A DNA stretch of 43,367 nucleotides from Planctomycetota bacterium. Its GTDB lineage: Bacteria; Planctomycetota; UBA8108; JACQVS01. This document shows, in pieces, positions 7,070 through 14,726 of the stretch (its first letter is position 1; each line of letters opens with the position of its first letter). The DNA lies in contig JANQLS010000032.1 of assembly GCA_028280485.1 (NCBI GenBank), forward strand, positions 1 to 43,367, given 5' to 3'. The translations under genes and the position numbers were made by a program. The notes under the pieces are model-generated. The model did not search any database. It saw only the letters and a list, made by a program, of their open reading frames with translations, and was not told the DNA's origin.

Positions 7070-8332
7070 ATGCAAATTGGAAGTCGCAATCAATCGATCT
7101 CTACCGATCGAATCCGAGAATTGATTCAAGAAGCACTTACGGCTTACGGATCACTCAAAAAAGTTTTAATCCTCCCTCCTGATTTCACTCGATTTCATTC
7201 GGGCGCCGGAGAGATCACTCAAATCTTATACGAGCTCTTGTCTCCTCAAGCTAAAATCGACATCCTTCCTGCATTAGGAACTCACGACCCAATGACGGAT
7301 GCTGAGATCACTAAAATGTTTGGGGACATTCCTAAGTCTTGTTTTCTCGTTCACGATTGGCGGGAAGGGATTTCGGAACTCGGTCCGATCGACTCCGACT
7401 TCATTAAAAAAGTCTCCGACAATAAATTGTCCTACTCGATCACCGCAGAAGTGAGCCGATGGGTCAAAGAGGGTGGCTACGATCGCATTTTCAGTGTCGG
7501 GCAAGTCGTTCCCCACGAAGTCATCGGCATGGCCAACCACAATAAAAACCTCTTCGTCGGAACGGGAGGTCAGGACACGATCAACAAAACTCACTTTTTG
7601 GGTGCGGTCGCCGGTATGGAAAAAGTGATGGGTAAAACCGACTCCCCCGTCCGCCGAGTTCTCAACGAAGCCGAAAATCGATACGCGAAAGACCTCCCTC
7701 TCACCTACATCCTCACCGTGAGAAGTACGGATGAAAACCGTAAGCTTCACACTCGTGGCTTTTACATGGGAGAGGGAGACGAAGGTTTCAAGAGCGCCTG
7801 TGAACTCAGTCGAGAAGTCAATCTCGACCTTCTCGATGAACCTCTAAAAAAGGTCGTCGTCTATTTAGATCCAGAAGAGTTCAAAAGTACTTGGTTGGGG
7901 AATAAAGCCATCTACCGCACTCGAATGGCAATCGCCGATAATGGAGAATTGATCATCTTAGCTCCGGGAGTCAAAAAATTCGGAGAACGAGAAGAAATCG
8001 ACCATTTGATCCGCAAATACGGCTACCGAAAAACGGAAGTCATTTTAGAGAAGGTCGATCAAAACCAAGAACTTCAAGACAACCTCTCCGCGGCGGCTCA
8101 TCTCATTCACGGAAGCAGTGAAGGTCGTTTTAAAATCAGGTACGCCGCCCCTTTGCTCAGTGAAAAAGAAGTGACGGGTGTCGGCTACGAGTACGCACAG
8201 CTGGATGAGCTCATTCAACGCTACGATCCGATCGAATCTAAAGACGGCTGGAATCAGACTGCCGATGGGGAAGACTACTTCTTTATCAGCAACCCGGCCC
8301 TTGGGCTGTGGGCATTAAGGTCTAAGTTTTAA
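7070..8332 (+). CDS. LarA-like (DUF2088) nickel-pincer-dependent racemase/epimerase
   Basis: A 420-residue LarA-family protein. It has the PPDFTR motif (36-41), corresponding to the DxTRP region, and ALGTHDPMT (68-76), with a conserved His at 72. Downstream are His149 (VVPHE), Lys159 and His175 (NKTHFLG). The spacings 149-159-175 equal those of H174-K184-H200 in Lactiplantibacillus LarA, whose lysine carries the nickel-pincer nucleotide. The active-site set therefore looks complete. LarA homologues racemise or epimerise various alpha-hydroxy acids, so the substrate here is open. The gene is first in an operon with an SDR (32 bp downstream) and a methyltransferase. LarB/C/E cofactor-synthesis genes are not in the window. 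No good Shine-Dalgarno is seen before the ATG. Confidence 0.88.
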   Translation: MQIGSRNQSISTDRIRELIQEALTAYGSLKKVLILPPDFTRFHSGAGEITQILYELLSPQAKIDILPALGTHDPMTDAEITKMFGDIPKSCFLVHDWREGISELGPIDSDFIKKVSDNKLSYSITAEVSRWVKEGGYDRIFSVGQVVPHEVIGMANHNKNLFVGTGGQDTINKTHFLGAVAGMEKVMGKTDSPVRRVLNEAENRYAKDLPLTYILTVRSTDENRKLHTRGFYMGEGDEGFKSACELSREVNLDLLDEPLKKVVVYLDPEEFKSTWLGNKAIYRTRMAIADNGELIILAPGVKKFGEREEIDHLIRKYGYRKTEVILEKVDQNQELQDNLSAAAHLIHGSSEGRFKIRYAAPLLSEKEVTGVGYEYAQLDELIQRYDPIESKDGWNQTADGEDYFFISNPALGLWALRSKF

Positions 8333-8364
8333 AATAACCTCCATCGAATAAAGGGAATCTCAGC

Positions 8365-9096
8365 ATGGATATCCAATCCTGTCGGGCCATCATCACCGGG
8401 GGAGGAACGGGAATCGGTAAGGGCATCGCCCTCCGTTTGAACTCCTTAGGAGCTCAAGTGGCAATCGTCGGCCGCCGCGAAGATAAACTCAAAGAGACTG
8501 CTGAAGAAAGCCAGGGACCTCATCCCATCCTAACCTTTGCGGGTGATGTGGCGAACCGAGAGCAGACCTTAGACATCGCTCAATCCGCTCGCGAACAACT
8601 CGGAGGCTTGGATCTATTAGTCAATGCCGCGGGAACGAATATCCCTGATCGATCGATTAAGAATCTATCCCCTGACGATTGGGATTTATTGATGAATGTT
8701 AATGCTACGGGAACTTTCAATTGGATTCACGCCACTCTCCCTTCCCTCGTGGAGCAAAAATCAGGATTGATCGTCAATATTTCATCCATCGCCGGTAAGA
8801 GAGCAACGGTTTTAGGTGGAGTCGCCTACAACGCTTCCAAGTTTGCTCAATCCGCACTCGGAATAACCACGGGAGTGGAAACGGGATCGGATGGAGTGCG
8901 GGTTACGAATATTTATCCAGGAGAAACGAATACCCCGATTCTCGACGCCCGTCCTCAACCGCCCGATGAGGCTTATCGAGCTCAACTTCTTCAGCCCGAA
9001 GATATCGCCGACATCGTCGTCGCCATCGCCCAACTCCCCGATCGGGCTCAAGTCCCTGAGCTGGTCATCACGCCGACTTCCTATCCTTATTTTTAA
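8365..9096 (+). CDS. Short-chain dehydrogenase/reductase (SDR)
   Basis: A classical SDR of 243 residues. The Rossmann glycine motif TGGGTGIG lies at 11-18, NAAG (about 87-90) is the structural motif, NVNATG (about 111-116) follows, and the catalytic Ser about 141, Tyr155 and Lys159 (YNASK) are all present. R37/R38 after the second strand (IVGRRED) suggest NADP(H) preference. It oxidises or reduces an alcohol/ketone whose identity cannot be read from sequence. The position right after the LarA-like gene suggests consecutive steps on a hydroxy acid: racemisation, then oxidation of one stereoisomer. This is inference from context. Confidence 0.92.
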   Translation: MDIQSCRAIITGGGTGIGKGIALRLNSLGAQVAIVGRREDKLKETAEESQGPHPILTFAGDVANREQTLDIAQSAREQLGGLDLLVNAAGTNIPDRSIKNLSPDDWDLLMNVNATGTFNWIHATLPSLVEQKSGLIVNISSIAGKRATVLGGVAYNASKFAQSALGITTGVETGSDGVRVTNIYPGETNTPILDARPQPPDEAYRAQLLQPEDIADIVVAIAQLPDRAQVPELVITPTSYPYF

Positions 9097-9107
9097 CCGA
9101 CGGTAAA

Positions 9108-9713
9108 ATGGATCTAAGAACTGAATTTGGCCCGATCGATATCTACTTGTTCGATCAGCTATTAAAAGGAAGAATTCCCCCCGGAAGTAAAGTCTTTGAT
9201 GCGGGTTGCGGCGGAGGTAGGAATCTAATTTACTTTCTCCGACAGGGCTATGAGGTTTTCGGAGTCGACAATGATCCCTACGCCATCGAACATTTAAAGA
9301 AATGGGTTCAACAAACTCGTCCTGATCTCGACCTCAATAATTTTCGCAGCGAGGCCATCGAATCAAATAGCTTTGAAGATCAATCTTTCGACACCGTGAT
9401 TTTAAATGCTGTTCTTCATTTCGCTCAGAGTGAAAAAGAATTCTTAAGCATTCTTCAAGGAGCGTGGAGAGTGTTGAAGGTGGGAGGTCTATTCTTCTGT
9501 CGACTGACTTCCGACATCGGCATCGAATCGAGAGTCCAACTCATTCAAGAGAAGGTTTACGCGCTTCCCGATGGATCGACACGATATTTAGTGAATCAAG
9601 ACGATTTATTATCTTTAGGTGAGCAATTAAACGGTCAGTTGGTTGATCCCATCAAGACAACCAATGTGCAGAATCAACGGTGTATGACGACCTGGGTGCT
9701 TTTAAAACAGTAG
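9108..9713 (+). CDS. Class I SAM-dependent methyltransferase
   Basis: A 201-residue Rossmann methyltransferase. Motif I is VFDAGCGGGRN (29-39). The acidic residue ending strand 2 is in FGVDNDP (about 51-57), and motif IV-like SFDTVILNAVLHFA and post-motif GAWRVLKVGGLFF follow. It resembles the TehB/UbiE-like small-molecule methyltransferases. It starts 11 bp after the SDR stop and is almost certainly co-transcribed. The substrate is unknown, and the link to the LarA/SDR pair may be regulatory rather than a pathway step. Confidence 0.88.
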   Translation: MDLRTEFGPIDIYLFDQLLKGRIPPGSKVFDAGCGGGRNLIYFLRQGYEVFGVDNDPYAIEHLKKWVQQTRPDLDLNNFRSEAIESNSFEDQSFDTVILNAVLHFAQSEKEFLSILQGAWRVLKVGGLFFCRLTSDIGIESRVQLIQEKVYALPDGSTRYLVNQDDLLSLGEQLNGQLVDPIKTTNVQNQRCMTTWVLLKQ

Positions 9714-9725
9714 TCCGCACAAGGT

Positions 9726-9746
9726 AGTCCGCTCGCTCCGCGAGCA
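9726..9746. repeat. GTAGTCC-GCTCGC-TCC-GCGAGC hairpin
   Basis: Stem GCTCGC (9731-9736) and GCGAGC (9740-9745) with loop TCC, preceded by GTAGTCC. A truncated GTAGTCCGC copy lies directly before it at 9711-9719, overlapping the methyltransferase stop. It is a member of the hairpin family seen at 494-858, 36761-36780 and 43191-43215. Confidence 0.7.
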
Positions 9747-9867
9747 GCCTTCTCACGCATCGGTAAACCCTAAAAAAATCTATATAAACTCAATCGAGTC
9801 ACTACGATAGTCGTTCGACACTAGTCAGCACGCACGAAGATTCTGAAATTCATTAAAGGGATCTCTT

Positions 9868-9926
9868 TAACTAGCCCGAAGCGCTAGCGAGGGAAGAATC
9901 CCCTCGCTAGCGCTTCGGGCTAGTTA
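9868..9926. repeat. Perfect palindrome, 26-bp arms, 7-nt loop
   Basis: Arms 9868-9893 and 9901-9926 are exact reverse complements with core TAGCCCGAAGCGCTAGCGAG. It lies between convergent genes (methyltransferase and TPR/redoxin protein), where it could act as a bidirectional terminator. Family members elsewhere are not in convergent positions. Confidence 0.95.
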
Positions 9927-9986
9927 CTTTATATGCTTCAACAAAAACGGATTTTTAGGCAGGCCGCACGCGGACCATGCGGACGA

Positions 9987-12617
9987 CTAAAACCTCGCCT
10001 GCTTCTTAGCCTTCTTCAAGGTCTCGGATTGCCCCAGCAAGCGGCCGGCTTCTCCGATGAGGAAATCGACTTCCATAAAGGGCTCGTAACTGATGTCCTG
10101 CCACTGAACTTTGCCCTCGGGATCGATTAAGAATGTTCCGTGGAGTGCAAAGTTCTCAAAATCATCGAACGCGCGATACTGTTTAAAGATTTTGAGTTCG
10201 GGGTCGGCGAGAAGCGGGAATGGGAAATCGGCCTTATCGTCAAATTTTTTCAGAGAGTCAGTGACGTCACTAATTTTCTCAGTACTAATCGCCACCAGGG
10301 AGATTCCCATCTTTTCAAAAACTTCTGTTTTGGGACTGAAGGCATGAAGTTGTTCGACACAATGTAGACAACCGTATCCCAGATAAAAGATCACGATGAC
10401 GGGTTTACCTCGGTAATCCGACAACGAAATTTTCTTGTCGGATCCACCGACGGGTAGACTCCACTCAGATGCTTTAGGCGCTTGCCACCGGAAAGGTCCG
10501 AGGTCATCCAATGGCGGTCGTTTTCCAATATCGTCTTTGAGAACGGGTTTAGGTCGCCAATCTTTTTGATCGGAGTTTCGCTCTATAATTCCGCGGATTC
10601 GATCGTAGGCTCGGATATCGAGCTTAGAAAAAGACGAGATCTCTTGCAGATCCTTAAAGACCTTATCCGCTTCTTCTGGTTTTCCTGCGGCTTCTAACGC
10701 TTCGATGTGATGAGCGAGCGGTAAGACCTCGCCTTTATTTCCTTCAACCCACTTTTGAGCTTTCTCTACCGCTTTTTCGTGATGCATATGTTTGATCAGC
10801 TCACGAATTTCGAAGCCCTTAGAAAGTCTCCCGACCTTCTTTAAAAATTCCTTTTCTTCGATCTCTTGTTTCTCGGCGAGTTGCAGTAAAAACTTAACTT
10901 GTTCGAGAGCTCGTTCCACACTTCGCTTCTTATCTTTGATCTCTCGCTCTTTTCTCTCGCGTTCCTTCTTTTCCTTCTCTTTGGCCTCTTTGGCTTTTTT
11001 AGCTTCCTCTTCGGCCTTCTTTTCTTCTTCAGTCAGCTCTTTCTTTTTCTCTTCAGAATTCTTTTTTTCGGCCTCTGATTTTTCAGAATCTTTTTGAGCT
11101 TCATTCGAACCCGATGAAGCGGATTCACTTTCAGAAGTTTGTTTTTCAGCCACTTTCTCTTCTGCTTGACCTTCTTCAGCCTCGGGAACAGAAGTCAGCT
11201 CTTGGCGGCTCTTCTCTAAGCTGTTGATTCGCCCCTCGAGGATCGCAACTTGCTCTTTGAGGCCCGAGTAATCTCCCAAACTGTAGTAAGCTCGAGCTAA
11301 AGCTTGAATCCGTTTGATTTGTTCTCGGGGGATATCGGTGGGTTCTAAGTAGACTGTATTACAGTAGTCGATCAATTCTTCCCACAACTCGAAACTTTGA
11401 AGCACATCGAACAATCGACTTCGACCGTAACTGGCACTTCTCCCTCTTCGTCTCAGGGTGTTGTACTTCGGATGACGAGGCAACTCGATCATGTTTTTTG
11501 CGAGATCGATGGCGTCCTGTACTCGCCCCACTTTGATTAAATTACGAATCAACCATTCATTATTATGAGCATAATTGTGAATTTGGTCGGGCAAAACCAG
11601 ATCTCGCATCATGTGAGCGTGATCGACTCTCGCCGAGGCTTCCTGTTGCCACGCTGCGTCTTGGTATCTTTTCAACCGTGAAAAAATATGTCCGGACATA
11701 TGCCACATGTGAGCGATCCCGGGCGCACTCTGCCCACATAAGGCTGCCGATTTAAGCGCGACGTCCGGTCGTTCGTAATCCCATAGGTGAATGCGGTAAT
11801 GATGGATGGGATGCATCGGGTTCTTATCGAGAACCTGTTGTATCAATGCGCTCACCGCGACGTGACTATGAATCGGAAGATCACGATTAAAGTTCCAAAG
11901 GCGTACGGCTAAGAATGCCTTGGCTTCGATGTCATCGGGGAATTCGATGATGATCTTTTCTAAGTTTTTGACGTACTTTTTCCGGGCGTCTTTTCTCTTT
12001 TTGCTCTCCTTCATGCCGTTGAGATAGTTGTTGAAACCTTCGAGGTACAACTTCTCACGCTCGGTCACCCCTTCGAGGCGCTCCATCGCTTTTTCCATAA
12101 AGCCTCGAGCCCGTTTTTCATTTTGAAAATTGGACATCGCCATGCCCCAGTACACCATGGCGCAATCGGGATCTAAGGTCGCGGCGTGTCGGAACGATCG
12201 TTCCGCTTCGAAATACCAAAAACCATGGAGTTGCCCAATCCCTTGATTGAAGAATGCCTGACACTCTTTATTCTTCGTAGTGATCTCAAAATGGACATTC
12301 CCCGTAGTTCCCATCAGGTAGGCTTTTTGGCGCGGACCCTCGTTGAAGGCTTCCCCATGGAAGGAGTGACCTTCAGGAAGAGATTCATCTTTTTTTTCTT
12401 CTTCCTTATTCTCTTCGCCCTCTTTAGATTCCTCTTCCTTAGGCGCACCTTCTTTAGAGGTCTCTTCTTTCTTTGCCTCTTCTTTGGGTTCTACTTTTGT
12501 TTCCGCTTTTTCTTTCTTATCGTTTTCTTGAGCCTTGAGGGATGAGTGAGTAAAACTTCCCGTGAAACAAAATACGATCAACGAAAGACAACAGAAGATA
12601 TATTGAATCTTAGACAT
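9987..12617 (-). CDS. Exported TPR protein with KE-rich linker and C-terminal redoxin (AhpC/TSA-type) domain
   Basis: From the ATG at 12617 the protein has 876 residues. An upstream GTG (12659) adds 14 residues and spoils the signal peptide. An export signal (MSKIQYIFCCLSLIVFCFTG) comes first, then a Lys/Glu-rich segment. TPR-like repeats follow, including FFNQGIGQLHGFWYFEAERS, seen in planctomycete TPR proteins, then a second long KE-rich, probably coiled-coil stretch near residues 475-570. The last ~160 residues are a thioredoxin-fold redoxin domain with VIVIFYLGYGCLHCVEQL, whose C-x-x-C pair (near residue 750) is the redox centre. The likely role is a periplasmic thiol oxidoreductase or peroxiredoxin tethered to a protein-interaction scaffold. 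The partner is unknown. Confidence 0.85.
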   Translation of the reverse strand: MSKIQYIFCCLSLIVFCFTGSFTHSSLKAQENDKKEKAETKVEPKEEAKKEETSKEGAPKEEESKEGEENKEEEKKDESLPEGHSFHGEAFNEGPRQKAYLMGTTGNVHFEITTKNKECQAFFNQGIGQLHGFWYFEAERSFRHAATLDPDCAMVYWGMAMSNFQNEKRARGFMEKAMERLEGVTEREKLYLEGFNNYLNGMKESKKRKDARKKYVKNLEKIIIEFPDDIEAKAFLAVRLWNFNRDLPIHSHVAVSALIQQVLDKNPMHPIHHYRIHLWDYERPDVALKSAALCGQSAPGIAHMWHMSGHIFSRLKRYQDAAWQQEASARVDHAHMMRDLVLPDQIHNYAHNNEWLIRNLIKVGRVQDAIDLAKNMIELPRHPKYNTLRRRGRSASYGRSRLFDVLQSFELWEELIDYCNTVYLEPTDIPREQIKRIQALARAYYSLGDYSGLKEQVAILEGRINSLEKSRQELTSVPEAEEGQAEEKVAEKQTSESESASSGSNEAQKDSEKSEAEKKNSEEKKKELTEEEKKAEEEAKKAKEAKEKEKKERERKEREIKDKKRSVERALEQVKFLLQLAEKQEIEEKEFLKKVGRLSKGFEIRELIKHMHHEKAVEKAQKWVEGNKGEVLPLAHHIEALEAAGKPEEADKVFKDLQEISSFSKLDIRAYDRIRGIIERNSDQKDWRPKPVLKDDIGKRPPLDDLGPFRWQAPKASEWSLPVGGSDKKISLSDYRGKPVIVIFYLGYGCLHCVEQLHAFSPKTEVFEKMGISLVAISTEKISDVTDSLKKFDDKADFPFPLLADPELKIFKQYRAFDDFENFALHGTFLIDPEGKVQWQDISYEPFMEVDFLIGEAGRLLGQSETLKKAKKQARF

Positions 12618-12676
12618 CACAATTACGATTTGAAATGAACGAAGATGGATACGGCTCACTGAATGTTTGAGAGCAC

Positions 12677-12698
12677 AAAAAGGAGGAACGCTTCCTCA
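12677..12698 (-). terminator. Rho-independent terminator after the hemH-aldolase pair
   Basis: On the minus strand GAGGAA-GCG-TTCCTC (12697 down to 12683) is followed by CTTTTT. It lies about 100 bp downstream of the aldolase stop at 12800 and just before the start of the TPR/redoxin gene, so it separates the two minus-strand units. Confidence 0.6.
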
Positions 12699-12799
12699 TC
12701 ACTTAATCTATGAATTTTACGAGATAATTACCTCGATAAGCAGGGGGTAAATGCTGCTTTTTTAGACCTGAGGGCAAATTGCCAAAAGTCCTTAGGAAA

Positions 12800-13561
12800 T
12801 TAAGCGTGAATAATTTCCATGAATCGCGAGAGGACCTGAGGAATATTTCCACTTCCCCAAATATTACGGCCGATGGTGGCCCCTTGAGCCCCCGCTTGAA
12901 TCGCACCTCGGATCAGGTCGTAAGCTTCCTCTTGGGTTTCCGTCTTCGGCCCTCCGGCAGCGACGACGGGCACGGGAGAAGTTTCAACGATCTTGGTAAA
13001 CGATTCGACATCCCCCGTGTAGGGAACTTTGATGACATCGGCCCCACACTCGATGCCCACCCGCACCGCCCAAAGAATGTTTTCAGGGTCGTGAACGATT
13101 TTAGGAAGCCCGTGATAGTCGCGGGGATAAATATGAGCGATCACTGGCAAGTTCACTTTTTCAGCCTCCCGAACCAGGCCAGAGAGGGCTCGTATGTAGT
13201 CACTCTCTTTCGGGCCACACACTCCGATCGCACAGGCGATGGCATCTGCGCCGAGGTCGAGAGCCTCAGTCGGCTCGGCCAACATTTCGAAGACTGAATC
13301 ATCCGCCTCAAAACAGACGGATTGAATAATTAGAGGAATTTTTCCAGCGTAAGGCGCCCATGTGCCCTTCGCCATCCCTTTGAGCATGGTGATCGCATCG
13401 GGAGGGACTTCAAGGATTTCCCGAATGGTTTCAGGAACATTCCTCAGCCCCGGAGGTAACTTTTGACTGTAACCTACAAAGTGATCGATGGCGACGGAAC
13501 AGATTCTTCCGCTGGGTTGGCTAAAGATTCGCCCTAGTCGAGTGCGCTTAGCTAAGTTCAA
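12800..13561 (-). CDS. Class I aldolase of the DeoC/FbaB family (fructose-bisphosphate aldolase-like)
   Basis: A TIM-barrel aldolase of 253 residues. VAIDHFVGY, PLIIQSVCFEADDSVF, DAIACAIGVCGP, VNLPVIAHIYPRDY, GADVIKVPYTGD (Schiff-base lysine in IKVPYTGD) and VVAAGGPKT with the C-terminal GATIGRNIWG phosphate-binding motif match archaeal-type class I FBA/LsrF-like aldolases. The frame is open to 13660, overlapping hemH. AAGGAGG lies 8 nt before a TTG at 13561, giving MNLAKRTRLGRIF and placing the start 34 bp after the hemH stop, so I chose that. It probably acts in glycolysis/gluconeogenesis. A transaldolase-like role on another phospho-sugar cannot be excluded. Confidence 0.85.
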   Translation of the reverse strand: MNLAKRTRLGRIFSQPSGRICSVAIDHFVGYSQKLPPGLRNVPETIREILEVPPDAITMLKGMAKGTWAPYAGKIPLIIQSVCFEADDSVFEMLAEPTEALDLGADAIACAIGVCGPKESDYIRALSGLVREAEKVNLPVIAHIYPRDYHGLPKIVHDPENILWAVRVGIECGADVIKVPYTGDVESFTKIVETSPVPVVAAGGPKTETQEEAYDLIRGAIQAGAQGATIGRNIWGSGNIPQVLSRFMEIIHA

Positions 13562-13595
13562 TTTCTCTTCCTCCTTGAATCGCAAAGTAGCCGGT

Positions 13596-14666
13596 TCACG
13601 AAATTCCGGTGTGTTCGCGAATAAGGTCAACGACCGCATCCGCCCAACGGTCCGTCGCATTTAACGAAGGAACTAATCGTAAATCTTTTCCTCCATGCTC
13701 TATAAAATCTTCCTTCGCCCGCATAGCAAGCTCTTCTAAAGTCTCTAGGCAATCGGCGACGAAGGCTGGGCTTAAGATAGCAATCTTTTCAATCCCGGCT
13801 TTAGCTAACTCCACAATCACTTCATCGGTATAGGGCTTCACCCAGGGATCCTTCCCGAGGCGGGATTGGAAGGTGATGATGTAATCATCGGGAGTCAACT
13901 TAAGCCTTTCGGCGATTCCACGAGCCGTCGCAAAACACTGAGCTCGATAACAATTGCGATTGGCTTTAACGATCCGATCACAACAATTATCCGATTGAAG
14001 GCAATGATTTCCCCCACTGGCATCACTTTTTGTCATGTGCCGCTCCGGCAAGCCGTGGAAGCTCATAACCACTTTGTCGGGCTTTAAATCATCGATCACC
14101 GGTTGAGCGACTTCACCGAATGCATCTAAGAAAGAGGGATGATCGTAAAACGGAGGGATGACTTGAATTGAAGGAACGTTCCACTGCTTCGCAGTTAATT
14201 CGTAAACCATCTGAAGAGTCGAGCCCGTTGAAGCGGAAGCGTATTGAGGATAGAGAGGAAAGATGACCAGCTCATCGACTCCTTCCTCTTCAAACTCTTT
14301 CAAAACGTTTTCGATCGAAGGATTTTGGTAACGCATCCCGAGTTTGACGGGTACATCGGGTCCCAATCGTTGTTGAACTTTTTCCACCAAATCTTGTGAT
14401 AGGGTGAGAAGAGGCGAACCTTTTTCTTCCCAGATCTGCCGATAGGCTTCGGCGGATTCCTTCGGGCGTTTCGGAAGAATAAATAAATTAAGAAGCAGCC
14501 AACGCCCAAACGTCGAGGAAGGTTTGTCAATAACACGAGGATCAGAAAGGAATTCATCGAGATAACGACGTACTTCAGCCTCTTCAGGGGCATCGGGAGT
14601 CCCCAAGTTGATCAAGAACACCCCTCGTTGCTTCGGGGTAAATATTTCTTCTGACTCCACACTCAC
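13596..14666 (-). CDS. hemH: Ferrochelatase
   Basis: Inserts ferrous iron into a porphyrin, the last step of haem (or coproheme) synthesis. The 356-residue protein has GVFLINLGTPDAP near the N-terminus, FPLYPQYASASTGS (136-149), and the catalytic MSFHGLPERH with His204. SPAFVADCLETLEEL near the end carries the conserved acidic residue. Cysteines at 222, 228, 229, 239 and 244 (HCLQSDNCCDR...NCYRAQC) resemble the cluster-binding insert of bacterial [2Fe-2S] ferrochelatases. The start is GTG with TTGGAG about 8 nt upstream. It pairs with the aldolase downstream. Haem demand fits the haem-c PSCyt1 protein in this window, but no other haem genes are nearby. Confidence 0.95.
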   Translation of the reverse strand: MSVESEEIFTPKQRGVFLINLGTPDAPEEAEVRRYLDEFLSDPRVIDKPSSTFGRWLLLNLFILPKRPKESAEAYRQIWEEKGSPLLTLSQDLVEKVQQRLGPDVPVKLGMRYQNPSIENVLKEFEEEGVDELVIFPLYPQYASASTGSTLQMVYELTAKQWNVPSIQVIPPFYDHPSFLDAFGEVAQPVIDDLKPDKVVMSFHGLPERHMTKSDASGGNHCLQSDNCCDRIVKANRNCYRAQCFATARGIAERLKLTPDDYIITFQSRLGKDPWVKPYTDEVIVELAKAGIEKIAILSPAFVADCLETLEELAMRAKEDFIEHGGKDLRLVPSLNATDRWADAVVDLIREHTGIS

Positions 14667-14726
14667 GTTCCAATCTCCAATTGCATAGCTGAAAAATCCC
14701 TTTGTATCACTTCGCCCCTTCCCTGG

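Noticed and set aside
7274..7750. 158-codon antisense frame inside the racemase gene
   Set aside because: It is a shadow of a strongly supported LarA-like gene, with no independent domain.
10792..11097. Serine/phenylalanine-rich frame opposite the TPR/redoxin gene
   Set aside because: It is the complement of the KE-rich codons; composition alone explains the open frame.
12186..12545. 119-codon Phe-rich frame that looks like a membrane protein
   Set aside because: It is antisense to the KE-rich N-terminal part of the TPR/redoxin gene, so hydrophobicity is a codon-complement artefact.
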